A stretch of DNA of 64,000 nucleotides, taken from NCBI GenBank assembly GCA_002049455.2, contig KV919095.1:18349-82348 (forward strand), in the 5' to 3' direction. The notes beneath the pieces are model-generated. The model saw only the letters and a program-made list of their open reading frames with translations. It was not told the DNA's origin and searched no databases. This document shows positions 46,817 to 57,235 of the stretch, piece by piece. Every line of letters begins with the position of its first letter. Positions within the stretch are counted from its first letter, which is position 1. Both the position numbers and the translations under genes were made by a program. The stretch is from Porphyra umbilicalis. Its lineage: Eukaryota > Rhodophyta > Bangiophyceae > Bangiales > Bangiaceae.

Positions 46817-47736
46817 CAACAAAACGTTTCACCCGGTTGTTGAAAGTGCTCCCATGTTCATCAAGAAGGAACCGTCCGACTGAAACGACTCCAGCGGGAT
46901 GTCGGCGGCTTGTCGGAGGTGTAGCAGTCCGTGCGGGCCGCAACCGTGCCGCGCGGAAAGGCGAACAGCTCCCTGACCGTGAGATTCCCATTCCACCGCC
47001 CCACATTTTCAGGGGAGGAATCAACAACTGTACGCCGTTGAGGTCGCCGACAGGTGTATCCAGCACAACGGTGCGGGCACAGGGTAGATGCATGCAGCAC
47101 GCCCCTGGCGGAGGCACTCAACTAGGCCCCGACTGTGGCTGTGGAGAATTATTCCGACAAGAGGGGCACCGGACAATGTATGCTGTCCTTCTGCTGATGT
47201 ACCCTGACTGTTGGCCTGGCCGAGACTGAGAGAAAAGATGGTACTCTGCTGGCATGTCCCTTAGGACCCCTCTGCCCACTTTGTTCCTCTCGATGTATCC
47301 GCAAACATCCGCAGGCTTATCCCTCCAACGGCGCGCCTGGGCAGATGTCCGCACGCTGCCCAATTCAACAGCAAATCTCGCACGCACTCCCCCCTGCCCG
47401 CAAGTGCGCCTCCGCGCGATAGCACCGACTCACATTGCCACTATCATCGCGCCCGTGCAGGCTCCTGTTTCCATCGCGGCACGGCATTCACTGCGGTGCG
47501 GCCGCGACAGCTTGCGCTCGTCGCCTCGCGCCGCCACGCCCAGGGAAGAGCGGATGCGTCCCTTTCGAGGCAATACACGCAACCATTCACCCGGACCAGC
47601 GCGTGCCCCTGCGCAGCTCACGTGCCGGCGTGACCCGTGCCGCCACTACGGGCACGGCCATGCTGGCTGCCGCGTGTGCGCAACCGCACTGGGGCGCAAA
47701 GAAGTCTCAGTATCCGAGCAGCGGATGTGCTGTGCA
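46817..47736. other. E1 right subterminal region, no gene
   Basis: About 0.9 kb between the transposase stop and the right inverted repeat. Short frames on both strands have no recognisable domain. Confidence 0.5.
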
Positions 47737-47827
47737 GACAGTCGCATATGGCCTGGATCGGCGGCCAATGGAGCAAGTAAGAGCCGGTGACGTTGCCGTG
47801 CCGGCGGATCGGGTGGGTTCCTGTGTG
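47737..47827. repeat. E1 right terminal inverted repeat (91 bp)
   Basis: Inverse of 37,890-37,980 with two mismatches, ending CCTGTGTG. The next base is the first base of E2. Confidence 0.95.
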
Positions 47828-47889
47828 GGCGTAGGAATACCTACGATCCGCCGGCACGCCGCCGTCATCTGGGCATACGGGCTCCATTG
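47828..47889. repeat. E2 left terminal inverted repeat (62 bp)
   Basis: Starts GGCGTAGGAATACCTACGAT. The first bases contain their own hairpin, CGTAGG-AATA-CCTACG. Confidence 0.95.
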
Positions 47890-50800
47890 CCTGAGCCTGC
47901 CAGTACGGGACGTCATGCCATGCAGAGAGTGTCAGACTCAGGGCGTGCTGCAGAGAGACGCGAGCAGCCCAGAGAACACAAGGCCACAGGCAAGTGGGCA
48001 TGCGCCAGCAGCCCGGGAAGCAGCATGCTACTGGCTGGGGAATATGTGCGGGGGAGCTGCATCCGTAGCCGTGCGGGAAGGAGACGCACTTCTGGATCAT
48101 GGTGGAGCGTAACGACTGTGGGACGCTGCAAGATTTTCCTTGCAATGCTGCCTTGCCGTCCCACGTGAACCGGCCTCAACTGGTCGGATCAGTCGGTTGC
48201 AAGGATCGCCGACCAGCACAGCAATGACCGTAAGAAAAGTGCTCTGAATGCAACACTTTCTGTCAGTACGGTGAGTTGTGGCATGAGATCGGCGTGATTT
48301 CGCATGCCCCTAGCAGTTGTTCACATTTTCCACCCTTGACGACCTGGAAACGCAGGTCTTTTCGGATGGCTGGCGATCTTATTGCGAGAAATCTTCGAAA
48401 CTCTAGATCTCGATCGGGAAGAGATTTGATCTCACACGGTTAGATCCTGGCGTCGTCTCGAATGCGGGTCTTATTGGCGGAAGAGGCTCTAGGCAGAATC
48501 TGTATCTGACACATCATTGCCGACTTTCGATTGCAACCATGGACTTTTAAGACTTGCTGCCGAAGCGTGCATGCCAATACTTGATCAGTTGCATGTCAGC
48601 CGGTCGTCCTCGACCGGTTTTCTGCCCCGCCAGTTCCTGTTCTCATCAGGTGAGGAGGGTGGGGAGGAGGTGGCCACAACGTCGACAGGCCATTCACGAC
48701 ACACACGCTGATTCTCGCAACGCGTACAGCGCTCAGAATGGCCTTGCCGATCGCCTGTGTGGCAGCGTTTACATGAGTGTCACCCCGCTGCGCAGATTGG
48801 ATATCCTCCTGCTATCCCGAGAGGGTGCTCTCTTGTGGTGATTGCCTCATGAAAAGCCACGGGGATCCACGCAGCTCCTTGGGGGCTCCACGCGGCAGTT
48901 TGGAGGCCCCCAGCGGGTTCTTTTGGCAGGACCCTCCAGGACCCTTTCTGGAACCCGCCCTGGTGCGCCTCAGCGCCACTCTCGTGGTCTTGGTGGCGGC
49001 CAGCCCGTTCCCCCACATCGCCGATCTGTGACCACCCGACAGGTGGTCCGCAGTGGCGAGCCACCGTCACGACGGCACGGACCCGACCTCTTCCGTTTGT
49101 GAGGGACAGCACTTTCTTCTGCCCTTTCCGCTTCCCAGTACGATATCCTGCCGGCGCTACCGACTTGGGCGGCGGCCCTGAACGACGTGCCCACCATCCT
49201 ATGTGTGTCCCCCCGCTGGGACTACCGCCACAATGCATGGTAACTGTCCATGCCTTCCCCACACCTTTTTCTCTGCCTCAGTTCCCGATTCCTCCGCCTT
49301 GCTACCCCCCCCCCCTGCTTTCGCACTCTCGCTTCTCGTTGTCGTGGTACGCATATCGCCCCTTTCATTTTCACTCCCTCTCACACGGCGAACCCGCAAG
49401 GCGCCGCGTCGCAGTAACTGCCTGTTAGCGCGCGTACGTAGCCGCGATCCAAGTGAACGCGACATTCGTGAAGATCATGGGCGGCTGCCTGGCCACCGCA
49501 AACCAGTTGGTGGTCACAATCATTTGAGAAGCTGCCAACGGCAGCGGCAGCCTGCCCGCCCCGTACACCGCCCCTGGCGACGTGCGGCCGGCCGACGCGG
49601 CGGCCATGGTGGAGACTGGCGTGGCCGCAACAGCCGCCTTTGCCATTGTCGCCAAGCCGACCGCCGATGACGAGGTGGTGGATTCCAACAAGTGGGACCC
49701 AATCCACGACAACCAGCTCATCCCGTCGCCGCCATCGTCGGCCCCTGAACGACCGCCGTTGACGAGGTCGTCACCATCAAGACGGTGTACGCGCCGGACA
49801 GCAGCCGGTCCGGCCCGTCCACCTTGACCACCGACATGCTGGCCACCGACGCGGCAGTTGTGGTCGACACGAACGGTGCCACGACGATCGCAGCCGCCGT
49901 TAGCGCAAGGGCAACCTCCGTCGAAGAGTTGGTGGTCGTTGACGAAAGGCAGGTGGCTGAAGGCTGCCGCCCGGTAACATCTGCCGTGCCCGCACGCGAG
50001 CAACCTGAAGACGCAGAGGTGGGGACGGGGGCGGGCGTGGTGGCGTCCACGGCGGCTGCCGTCGGCGCCAACCCTCCGGCCGAGGGCAAGCTCGCGTCTG
50101 CTGCTCCTGCGAGTACGCGGCCGGCCTATGATGCGGTGTAGGTGGCGACGGGCGAGGCCGCGACCGCTGCCGCCCCCGTTGGCGCCGCACCGACCGCCCA
50201 CGACCAGGTGCTGGCCACAACCACGGGAGAGGCGGACAAAGGTAGCCAGTCGTACTTTCTACATAGCCCGCCGACGTGTCGCCAGCTCACAGGCCAGGGG
50301 TGGTAAGGTCGGACGATGGGCTCACCGCCGCCGCCGCCATCGGCGAGGAGGCAGTCGGCGACGACATGCTGATGGCCTGCGCCATCGGCGAAATGGCTTC
50401 TGGGACGCTGCTGATGGGGTCCATGGCTTCTTCCAACGCTCCGGCGCGCCGACCGGCGCGCACCCTGCTGAGGTGTCGCCATCGGCCCACCCACAGGCAT
50501 AGTCACGCTGCTGCGACCGTCGTCGGGGCCAACGACTCGCCAAGCGGACAGCGTCCGACAAGGCGGTGGCCGTCTTGACGGAGGGAACGGCCGGCAGCAG
50601 TGTGCCAGTAGCGACTGCCTCGCACTCTGTCGTGCAGCGGGCGGACGTGCGCCGACTGGCGGCTGTGTTGGAGGCGGTTGTCGTTGTGACCGTTGATGCG
50701 GTCCACCATAGGCGTCAAGGTGGCGGTGTTGCATGCAGAGCGGCTGCAGGTGGGCAACGCGGGTGGGATGTCGGATGGGAATGTGATTCTCGTCGTCGCT

Positions 50801-50951
50801 AGCACGCGTCGCCGGTTGGGGTAGGACGGTGGCGTGTCTTGAAGAGAACTCCCCCCATGATATAGCATGTACCCTCTCGGGCTCTTGAACGCAGCCAACA
50901 TTAATGAGGTAGTGGAAAAATATAATATGAACGTATGTAACCAGTCTCGAG
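47890..50951. other. E2 left interior: unassigned, with Ala/Thr-rich degenerate repeats
   Basis: 47,890-49,400 has lower GC and no credible frame. 49,440-50,250 on the + strand reads Ala/Thr/Val-rich peptides (IQVNATFVKIMGGCLATANQ, later AATAAAPVGAAPTAHDQ and TTTGEADKG) with stops and shifts. These resemble E1 repeats at 44,790-45,300. 50,250-50,900 is GC-rich without a gene. A remnant coding region is possible, but I cannot define one. Confidence 0.4.
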
Positions 50952-51407
50952 CTACTCAAAGCAGGCGTGTGACTGCGGATGCACGTCGTCGTCCGCCCCC
51001 GCCGCACCTCTGTGCTCCTTGCACGCACTGTCAGCGCGGTACGTAAAGTCCCAGACACTACCCGCAAACTCAGCGACAATCCCGCGGAGGAGCCTACGAT
51101 ACTCGGTGTCTGTTTCGCCCACCGGCACAAAAAGCAGGTCACAGATCGTAATGCAAAACACAGGACGCGAAAAGCACCCCTCCCGCACGGTCCGCAACAA
51201 ACGCTGCGCCTTGAACATGTTCGCTTGGTTGGGGGGCGGCAACAGCTTGACGACGTGTGTTGCCACCATGCGCAAAACTTCGTGAGCGATGAAGGCAGTG
51301 ACGGCTGGGTGAGCCACCCCGCGCTTGACCGCCGCCAGGTACATCGGGTGCTTCAAGGGGGCGGTGCGGTCAGTGTGGAGGCTGACAGGAATGTGGGAGG
51401 CGTCCAT
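50952..51407 (-). CDS. Hypothetical 151-aa protein in E2
   Basis: ATG at 51,407-51,405. The sequence has a balanced composition unlike its surroundings: a helical first half (VTAFIAHEVLRMVATHVVKL), then QANMFKAQRLLRTVREGC, a hydrophobic CITICDLLFVPVG and YRRLLRGIVAEFAGSVWDF, ending in an acidic tail. The family is unknown. Another minus frame begins at 51,763 (MIKFYGRPDPKVRW, then VDRLFASCP) and could be an upstream exon. A donor-like GTATAT at about 51,590 and an acceptor-like CCTGTCAG just inside this gene would allow splicing. A TATA box (CATATAAATA on the minus strand) lies near 51,790, so a minus-strand transcript starting at about 51,760 is plausible. Confidence 0.5.
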   Translation of the reverse strand: MDASHIPVSLHTDRTAPLKHPMYLAAVKRGVAHPAVTAFIAHEVLRMVATHVVKLLPPPNQANMFKAQRLLRTVREGCFSRPVFCITICDLLFVPVGETDTEYRRLLRGIVAEFAGSVWDFTYRADSACKEHRGAAGADDDVHPQSHACFE

Positions 51408-51763
51408 GGTCAGGGAGAGTGGAGTAAGAGGGAGGATGGGAAAGGCGGGGAATGAGGAAACGCGTTGAAGTGGAGGAAACGAAGATGAGGGTGGGGGGGC
51501 GGAAAGAGAAGCGAACACATGGGCGGGGCAGATGGCGAGGGGCAACGAGAGGATGCTGGGGACGAACGAGGCGAGCCGGTCGCATGATATACTGTCCGAT
51601 GAAGGCGGGTGCCTGCGACCACCGCGAGCGCCTCGACGACCACTCGAGCAGCCCCCCCTCCCGCCCCCTCGAAGGAATGCTCTGGGCAGCTCGCAAAAAG
51701 GCGGTCGACCGCTTCTTGCGTCCACCGTACTTTGGGGTCAGGCCTGCCATAGAACTTGATCAT
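51408..51763 (-). other. Possible upstream exon and leader of the 151-aa gene
   Basis: The frame from ATG 51,763 gives about 60 well-composed residues (MIKFYGRPDPKVRW; AARVVVEALAVVAG). It then continues into a CT-rich, Pro/Ser-only stretch that looks like intron or leader. The pyrimidine-rich tract ends just before the ATG at 51,407. Confidence 0.35.
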
Positions 51764-51783
51764 GTGAATTACTTCTCTGTATA

Positions 51784-51796
51784 TTTATATGCGACT
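51784..51796 (-). promoter_or_regulatory. TATA-like element, minus strand
   Basis: The + strand has GTATATTTATATGCG, which is CGCATATAAATATAC on the minus strand. It is about 25-30 bp upstream of the ATG at 51,763, so the transcript would begin near or after that ATG. Confidence 0.45.
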
Positions 51797-52091
51797 GCTG
51801 CCCTTTGACGACAATGGATATTAAGTCCAGGAGAAAATACAAACCACGTCTTCGTTGAACTTGTCTTCTTCCTGGAGCTGACTTGCGTTGTGTGTGAGTC
51901 CCATCCAGGAACCGTACGCTCGGCACCCGAGCGCGGCGAGGCATGTTCTTCTGTCGTTGAGCTATCCATTGCATGATTAAGAGCCGACCTTTTCCTACGC
52001 ACTCAATGTACAAAGCAGTCCAAAAGATCAAGCGGAGAGGAGCATGATGAACGCCGACATAGACACAGCAAGAACATGCCAATCAGCATCT

Positions 52092-55000
52092 TCAACGCCC
52101 CTGACCGCCGCGACCCGTCTTACGGGGCGACCGTCGCACCGGCTTCGTCGCTGGCTCTTGTGGCGCCGACTTGGCGGCCGACGCTCGGCGTAACATCTTG
52201 GGGGCCGGTTCTTCCGCGTTGGGGGCAGTATTGCCAGTGCTGGCTCGTGTTCGCTTTGAACCGCGACGACGGGCCGGCTGGTCTCCACTCCGTCCAGCTG
52301 TCGGGCTTGTGGAAGCCCCGCCGTCCTCCGCCGCCGACGTACCGCCCGTCGCTACCGGTGGCGAAGGGGTCAACGCCGTATGCATTGCGGCCACTGCCGC
52401 CGCCATGCCGACGATTGAGGGAATTGGGGGGGAGACCGACTTTGAAGTCGGCGCGCGTTTCCCGCGCGCCACGGGCGTCGGTGTAGTCGCGGGGGTTTGC
52501 TCTTGGGGAGCCGGCGCCAACGCTTTGGTGGTACCCCGCGTTGCCAGTGCGGGTGTCCCTTTTCGCAGAGGTGCATTCATTGCGGCACGGGTAGTCCGCA
52601 CGGACGGTACCGTTGCCCGACGTGACGCCGCTGCCATCGATGACCCGGCGGCCGCCCCCATCGCCTTGGCGTGCGCGCCCCTTGTTGATGGCGCGGGACT
52701 TGCCTTGGGCGGCAGCCGCGGCTTGGGCGGCAGCGGGGGCTTGGATGCCACTCGCACCTTGCGCGCCACTGGCGGCTCCGGAAACGGCGGCTTGGGAGCC
52801 GATGGCAGCTTGGCCGGCGGCGGCGGCATGGCCGCTGGCGGCGGCTTGGCCTCTGGCTTCTGGGCCAAGGGCGGCTTGGGCACCGCTGCCGGCTTGGCCA
52901 GCGGCGGCGGCTTGACCGCTGGCGGCCGTCTGTGGGCTGGCGGCGGTTTGGATGCGCCAGCCGCGGCGGCGGCTGCCAGCTGCCTTGCTGCCATCGACCG
53001 AACAGAACGGGCAGCAGTTCCCGCCGACGTCCTTGCTGTCGCCCTTAGCCGTCGTGGTGGGTCTGCAGCCGTGGGCCGCTTTGATGGCCGGGCAGGTGCA
53101 TCCGCCATGTGCGCCACGCCGCCCTCCCTTGCGACCTCAGTCGGCAGCCCATCGGGCCACCGCTCGTTGGGCGGTAGCTCGTCGTGCGGGAGCTCGCCGG
53201 ATGCCGCCAAGTCGGCGAGAGGATTACTGGATGTCGGGGGGTTGGGCGTCGGTGAGACGGTAGACGGGGTGCCGGGGGGCGGCGCGTCATGTTGTAGTCG
53301 CAGAGGAGCACCGGAAGCGGGCTCAAAAGCAGAGGCGGGAGCGCTTGCATGTGCCGCGGTCGGCGACAATGATGCGGAGGGCGGCCGCGCATGGACGCCA
53401 ATGGCGGCGGGCACAACAGGCAACGCCAACAACGTCGTAGACGCAATTGGTGGTGGCTTATGAGACGACGTTGCCGTTGTTGCCGATGGCGCCGCGGTTG
53501 AAGTGCTTGACTGCTCGTTCCGGCTCTCAGTTGAAGTCGACGATGGCGTCACCCTCGCAGCGGCCGCCGATCGTACGGCACGAGAATATGTTGGCAGCAG
53601 CGCGCGCGCCCACGGTAACTTGGCCGCCTGGATCTCTTGCGCTGTAGGGGGCAACTGTGCCCACGTGGTGTTTGGCACCATCGGCTTCGGCGTCGGAGGT
53701 GCTTGAGGAAGCGCAGTTGACGCCGGTGGTGCCACCGTCGGATGCCGCTGAGTACGCGACTGTACAGCAGGTGACGCTTTCATCGGCGCCGCCACAGCCG
53801 TGGCCGCAATCGCAATGGGCGACGGCGTAACCCCGCCCAGCGTTAAACACCTCATCCTCTGCTTCCCTGCCGCCCCCACCCCTGCCACATCCGCCCCTGC
53901 CACCTCAGTGGTTGCCTCCAACGACCCTGCCGCCGCCATTGTTGCCGCCGCCGTCCTTGCCGGTGTCGCCCCTGCCGCCACCATCGGTACCTCTGCCGCC
54001 CCTGCCGCCACCATCGGTACCTCTGCCGCCCCTGCCGCCGCCGAGGGTGACTCTGCCGCTGGTGCCACCGCCACAGGTGATACCACTGTTGGTTCCACCG
54101 CCGTAGGTACCACCGCCATCCGCACCCCCCCCGTGCTTACATACGCCGTCCTTTCTTCAGACGGCCTTGCCGACCCCGCTTGTGCCGCCTCCGTCGGTGG
54201 CGCCGCCGTGCGCCCCCCCCCCGTGCTTGCAGACGCCGTCCTTGCCGCAGACGGCCTTGCCGACCCCGCTGGTGCCGCCTCCGTCGGTGGCGCCGCCGTC
54301 CGCACCCCCCTTGTGCTTGCAGACGCCGTCCTTGCCGCAGACGGCCTTACCGACCCGGCTGGTGTCGTCTTCGTCAGTGCCGCCGCCGTGCTTGTGAACA
54401 CGTTTCTTGCAGAAGGCGGCCTTGCCGCCGCCGTTGGTGCCGCCGCCGTCCGTACCGCAGCCATACTTGAAGACGTATTCCTTGCCAGAGACGGCCTTGC
54501 CGTCGCCGATGGTGATGCTACCGCCGCCGTGCTAAAGAACGCCGCCTTCGCAGGAGGCGGCCTTTTTGCCGCCGTCGGTACCGCGTTCGGCAATGCTGCC
54601 GGCGTTCTTTTAAACGCCGCACTAGCCGGAGGCGGCCTTGCCGCCGCCGCTGGTGTCGCCGTCGTCCTTGCCGCAGGCGGCCGTGCCGCCACCATTGGTG
54701 CCGCCTCCATGCTTTCCGCAGGCGGCGTTGTCGCCGCCGTTGGTGCCGCCGCCGTCGTTATCGCAGGCGGCCTGGCCGCCGCCGTTGGTGCCGCCACCGT
54801 CGTGGCCGCAGACGGCCTGGACGCCGCCGTTGGTGCCGCCGCCGTCGTGGCCGCAGACGGCCTGGACGCCGCCGTTGGTGCCGCCGCCGTTGGTGCCGCC
54901 GCCGTCCTTGCCGCAGGCGTCGTTTCCACCGCCTTTGGTGCCACCGCCGGCCGTGCCGCCGCCGTGCTTCTAAACGCGGTTCTTAGCGCGGGCCGCCTTT

Positions 55001-56465
55001 CCACTGCAGTCCCTGCCGCCGCCGTCCCGGCCGCGGCGCCTTCTTGAATGGCGGCTTTGGCGGCCGCTAGCGCCTCGCGCACTCGCATCTGGTCGAACGC
55101 TGGCGCCACAGGACGTGGTCCTTGAGGCAGTTCACAGTCATCAAGCCCATACCCGGCGCCAAGTGCACTTCCTTGTGCTCTGCCGCTCGCCGCCGGAGCC
55201 GCGGCGAGCGATAGGAGGGCGCGCTGGGGACGCGGGACGGCAGCAGGTCCGGGAACCGTAGGTGGAAATTGGCCAGTGGGCGCCGAGGGCTGGGTGTGGC
55301 CGGCCGGCGCTGCGGGCGGGCCTTGGCCGACAGGTTCTGCAGACGCAAATGAGATGCATGTCATCGGCGCGATCGTCACGGTGCGGCGTAGCTGCGTCCG
55401 CTTCAGCCGGAGGTTGTACTTGATGAGCGTCGCCTTGGCGTTGGGCTCCCGCTCGTCCATCAGCAGCATGTCGGCAACCCTCTCGGTGGCAGGCGCCGAG
55501 CGCGTGGCCAGCATTCTCCGCAGGAGCACAAGCGTCTCGTCGTCGTTCGGGCCCTTTGTCTTGTCCGCCGCGCGCAGCAGCTTGTTGTCCACCTCGACGG
55601 ATTGCTCCCACAACTCGCCCTTGTCGGTCTTGGGCCACCAGCGGCGGCTGACCCGAATCTTGGCGACCGAGGCCCCGTTGCACACACTCTTCACCATTGC
55701 AGGCACAAGGGTCCTCATTAGCGTCAGCGGCTTGCTTGACCCCGACAAAAACTCCATCACCACGTTCTTAGTGGCCTGGCTTGGGATCACCGGCAGCGGC
55801 GCGGTGGCGGTCTCGGGGCAGGTTTTCGCCGAGGGCCGGTTGCGGCCGCCCGTTGGAGCCGCCCTCGATTTGATTTCATCTTCCATGTCGGTTGCCGAGT
55901 TGTTGCTGCCCGCGTCCTCGTCGGTTGCTGCGTCGTCGCTGCCCGTACGGTTGCCGACCGCGCCGTCTGGATCATCTGACAAAGCAGATTCGGGGGGTGC
56001 GGCGGGTGGTGCTCCTCCAGCCGAGGGAGCCCCCGTCGCTGGCGGTGTGCTGGAAGCGGTGAGGTTGGATGCCGAAGGTGGAAGCCCACGCGGGCGCGAC
56101 TTCTTGAACGACTGGCTCTTGGCCCGTGCAACCCAGGGCTTTGCCTCCAGCAACGTTGTCGAGCCGGAAAGCATGCGGTCCGCGCTCTCAATGTAGCGGT
56201 AGACCATGTTGAGCACGCGCTTTGCAGGGCTGTCCAGGACGACCTGATCCTCGAAGATAGGCACCCAAAACACCTTGCCGCCGAGGTCGTAGCCAGACAT
56301 GTGCAAGTTGAAGTTGATCGTCGGGTTGTCAACGGCAAAGTGCTCCACCAAGTCGAGCAAGACCTCGATCTTTGCTACGGACGGCGGCGTCATACGGCTT
56401 CCGACCAAACGGTTGATGTTCTTCTTGAGCTTGGCGTGCGTCTCACGCACCGCCTTGGAGACCAT
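52092..56465 (-). CDS. E2-encoded 1,457-aa protein of unknown function, intact
   Basis: ATG at 56,465-56,463 (MVSKAVRETHAKLKK), TGA at 52,092-52,094. The frame is open 423 bp further upstream, but that part is Pro/His-rich and leader-like. Residues 1-120 form a compact domain (PPSVAKIEVLLDLVEHF; MSGYDLGGKVFWVPIFEDQV; AKRVLNMVYRYIESADRM). Residues about 121-230 are an acidic Ser/Thr/Pro linker. Residues about 231-373 are a second compact region (NVVMEFLSGSSKPLTLMRTL; IRVSRRWWPKTDKGELWEQ; ETLVLLRRMLATR). About 500 residues of Ala/Thr/Pro tandem repeats (AAPTAAARPP type) follow, then KPPxxPKPP repeats. The basic C-terminus has KRTRAS, RRSPRKTGRGGQGR and similar, fitting a nuclear, DNA-binding tail. 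No family recognised. No stops in 4.4 kb, unlike the E1 genes, suggests recent function. Confidence 0.7.
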   Translation of the reverse strand: MVSKAVRETHAKLKKNINRLVGSRMTPPSVAKIEVLLDLVEHFAVDNPTINFNLHMSGYDLGGKVFWVPIFEDQVVLDSPAKRVLNMVYRYIESADRMLSGSTTLLEAKPWVARAKSQSFKKSRPRGLPPSASNLTASSTPPATGAPSAGGAPPAAPPESALSDDPDGAVGNRTGSDDAATDEDAGSNNSATDMEDEIKSRAAPTGGRNRPSAKTCPETATAPLPVIPSQATKNVVMEFLSGSSKPLTLMRTLVPAMVKSVCNGASVAKIRVSRRWWPKTDKGELWEQSVEVDNKLLRAADKTKGPNDDETLVLLRRMLATRSAPATERVADMLLMDEREPNAKATLIKYNLRLKRTQLRRTVTIAPMTCISFASAEPVGQGPPAAPAGHTQPSAPTGQFPPTVPGPAAVPRPQRALLSLAAAPAASGRAQGSALGAGYGLDDCELPQGPRPVAPAFDQMRVREALAAAKAAIQEGAAAGTAAAGTAVERRPALRTAFRSTAAARPAVAPKAVETTPAARTAAAPTAAAPTAASRPSAATTAAAPTAASRPSAATTVAAPTAAARPPAITTAAAPTAATTPPAESMEAAPMVAARPPAARTTATPAAAARPPPASAAFKRTPAALPNAVPTAAKRPPPAKAAFFSTAAVASPSATARPSLARNTSSSMAAVRTAAAPTAAARPPSARNVFTSTAAALTKTTPAGSVRPSAARTASASTRGVRTAAPPTEAAPAGSARPSAARTASASTGGGRTAAPPTEAAQAGSARPSEERTAYVSTGGVRMAVVPTAVEPTVVSPVAVAPAAESPSAAAGAAEVPMVAAGAAEVPMVAAGATPARTAAATMAAAGSLEATTEVAGADVAGVGAAGKQRMRCLTLGGVTPSPIAIAATAVAAPMKASPAVQSRTQRHPTVAPPASTALPQAPPTPKPMVPNTTWAQLPPTAQEIQAAKLPWARALLPTYSRAVRSAAAARVTPSSTSTESRNEQSSTSTAAPSATTATSSHKPPPIASTTLLALPVVPAAIGVHARPPSASLSPTAAHASAPASAFEPASGAPLRLQHDAPPPGTPSTVSPTPNPPTSSNPLADLAASGELPHDELPPNERWPDGLPTEVAREGGVAHMADAPARPSKRPTAADPPRRLRATARTSAGTAARSVRSMAARQLAAAAAAGASKPPPAHRRPPAVKPPPLAKPAAVPKPPLAQKPEAKPPPAAMPPPPAKLPSAPKPPFPEPPVARKVRVASKPPLPPKPRLPPKASPAPSTRGAHAKAMGAAAGSSMAAASRRATVPSVRTTRAAMNAPLRKGTPALATRGTTKALAPAPQEQTPATTPTPVARGKRAPTSKSVSPPIPSIVGMAAAVAAMHTALTPSPPVATGGTSAAEDGGASTSPTAGRSGDQPARRRGSKRTRASTGNTAPNAEEPAPKMLRRASAAKSAPQEPATKPVRRSPRKTGRGGQGR
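53800..55047. repeat. GCC-rich coding minisatellite in the 1,457-aa gene
   Basis: Degenerate units of about 30-60 bp (GCCGCCGTTGGTGCCGCCGC type) encode the Ala/Thr/Pro repeats of the minus-strand protein. The + strand frame over the same DNA (VGAAAV repeats) is a mirror product and not a gene. Confidence 0.75.
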
Positions 56466-57235
56466 GTTAACAACAAGAGCAGGCACCAGGACCCACGGTG
56501 GTGCGGTGCCACCCAGCCGCCGATGGCCGGGCGGTGACAGGCCAACGGGGAGCCGTGCTGGGGCCGGTCGAGAACAGGTAGAGGATAATGGCGGGAGGAG
56601 ACGGGGGAGTGCCGGGGGGTGATGGATGGGAATGCGTGGGGGAAGAGTAGGCAGGCCAAAGGCGCAAGGAGAAGCGTATTGCCGAACAAAGCGCGTTGAG
56701 GGGAGCGGGGAGCGCAAAAGCCAAGGGGATTCAACGGTGTGGGCAAATATTGGGTTCTCACCCCCCAACGTCCGGGGGTGATGGGGAAAGGGTGCGGCGT
56801 GCGACCATGTGGCAGCGTGCCGCCAGGGCGAGACGGGAAGAGGACGGTCGGCGAGCTGGCCGGGCCCACAAAGTGGGAGCACAGCCAAGGTTGCAGGGCG
56901 GGCACCCAGAGCACCACGCGCGCGCAGTCGGAGAGCGAGCCCGTGCGGCCCCGCCTGAGGGACCCAACAGAAGGGGCGCTGTGCAGGTGGTCGGTGGTCC
57001 GCGGTCCACCTGATTAATGTAAGGAGGAACGGTCACACCAGATCGCATAATGTGATGCAAAGATTTGTGGGGAGCAAGAATATTGTGGCAAGCCCGGGCA
57101 ATTTTCGTGGCCGTCGAGGGCGTGCGCAAGGGGCCTGGAAGGGGGGTCATTCAGGCACATGATTGGTCGTGGCAGTGGCACCAATCGGCAGTGGACGCGG
57201 CGTGCCGGCAGGCCCTCAGGGCGCGGAGAGGCAGC
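56466..57235. other. E2 right interior, upstream of the large gene
   Basis: No gene. This should hold the 5' leader and promoter of the minus-strand 1,457-aa gene. It includes CT/AG-rich tracts at about 56,580-56,700 and no clear TATA box. Confidence 0.4.

Larger units (their letters stand above)
37890..47827. mobile_element. E1: 9.9-kb KDZ (Zisupton-like) DNA transposon
   Basis: Bounded by 91-bp terminal inverted repeats at 37,890-37,980 and 47,737-47,827. They match at all but two positions, start CACAAAGG / CACACAGG, and have further similarity inward. Between them, on the + strand, lie a SWIM/CxC-like/Ulp1 frame (38,736-42,212), a block of degenerate repeats, and a KDZ transposase core (45,365-46,816). 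Both coding frames contain stops, so this copy is probably inactive. It abuts E2 with no bases between. Confidence 0.85.

Noticed and set aside
53800-55047. 415-codon + strand Ala/Val/Gly frame (VGAAAV repeats)
   Set aside because: It is the mirror of the repeat region in the 1,457-aa minus-strand gene, which has complex domains at both ends and is the better candidate.
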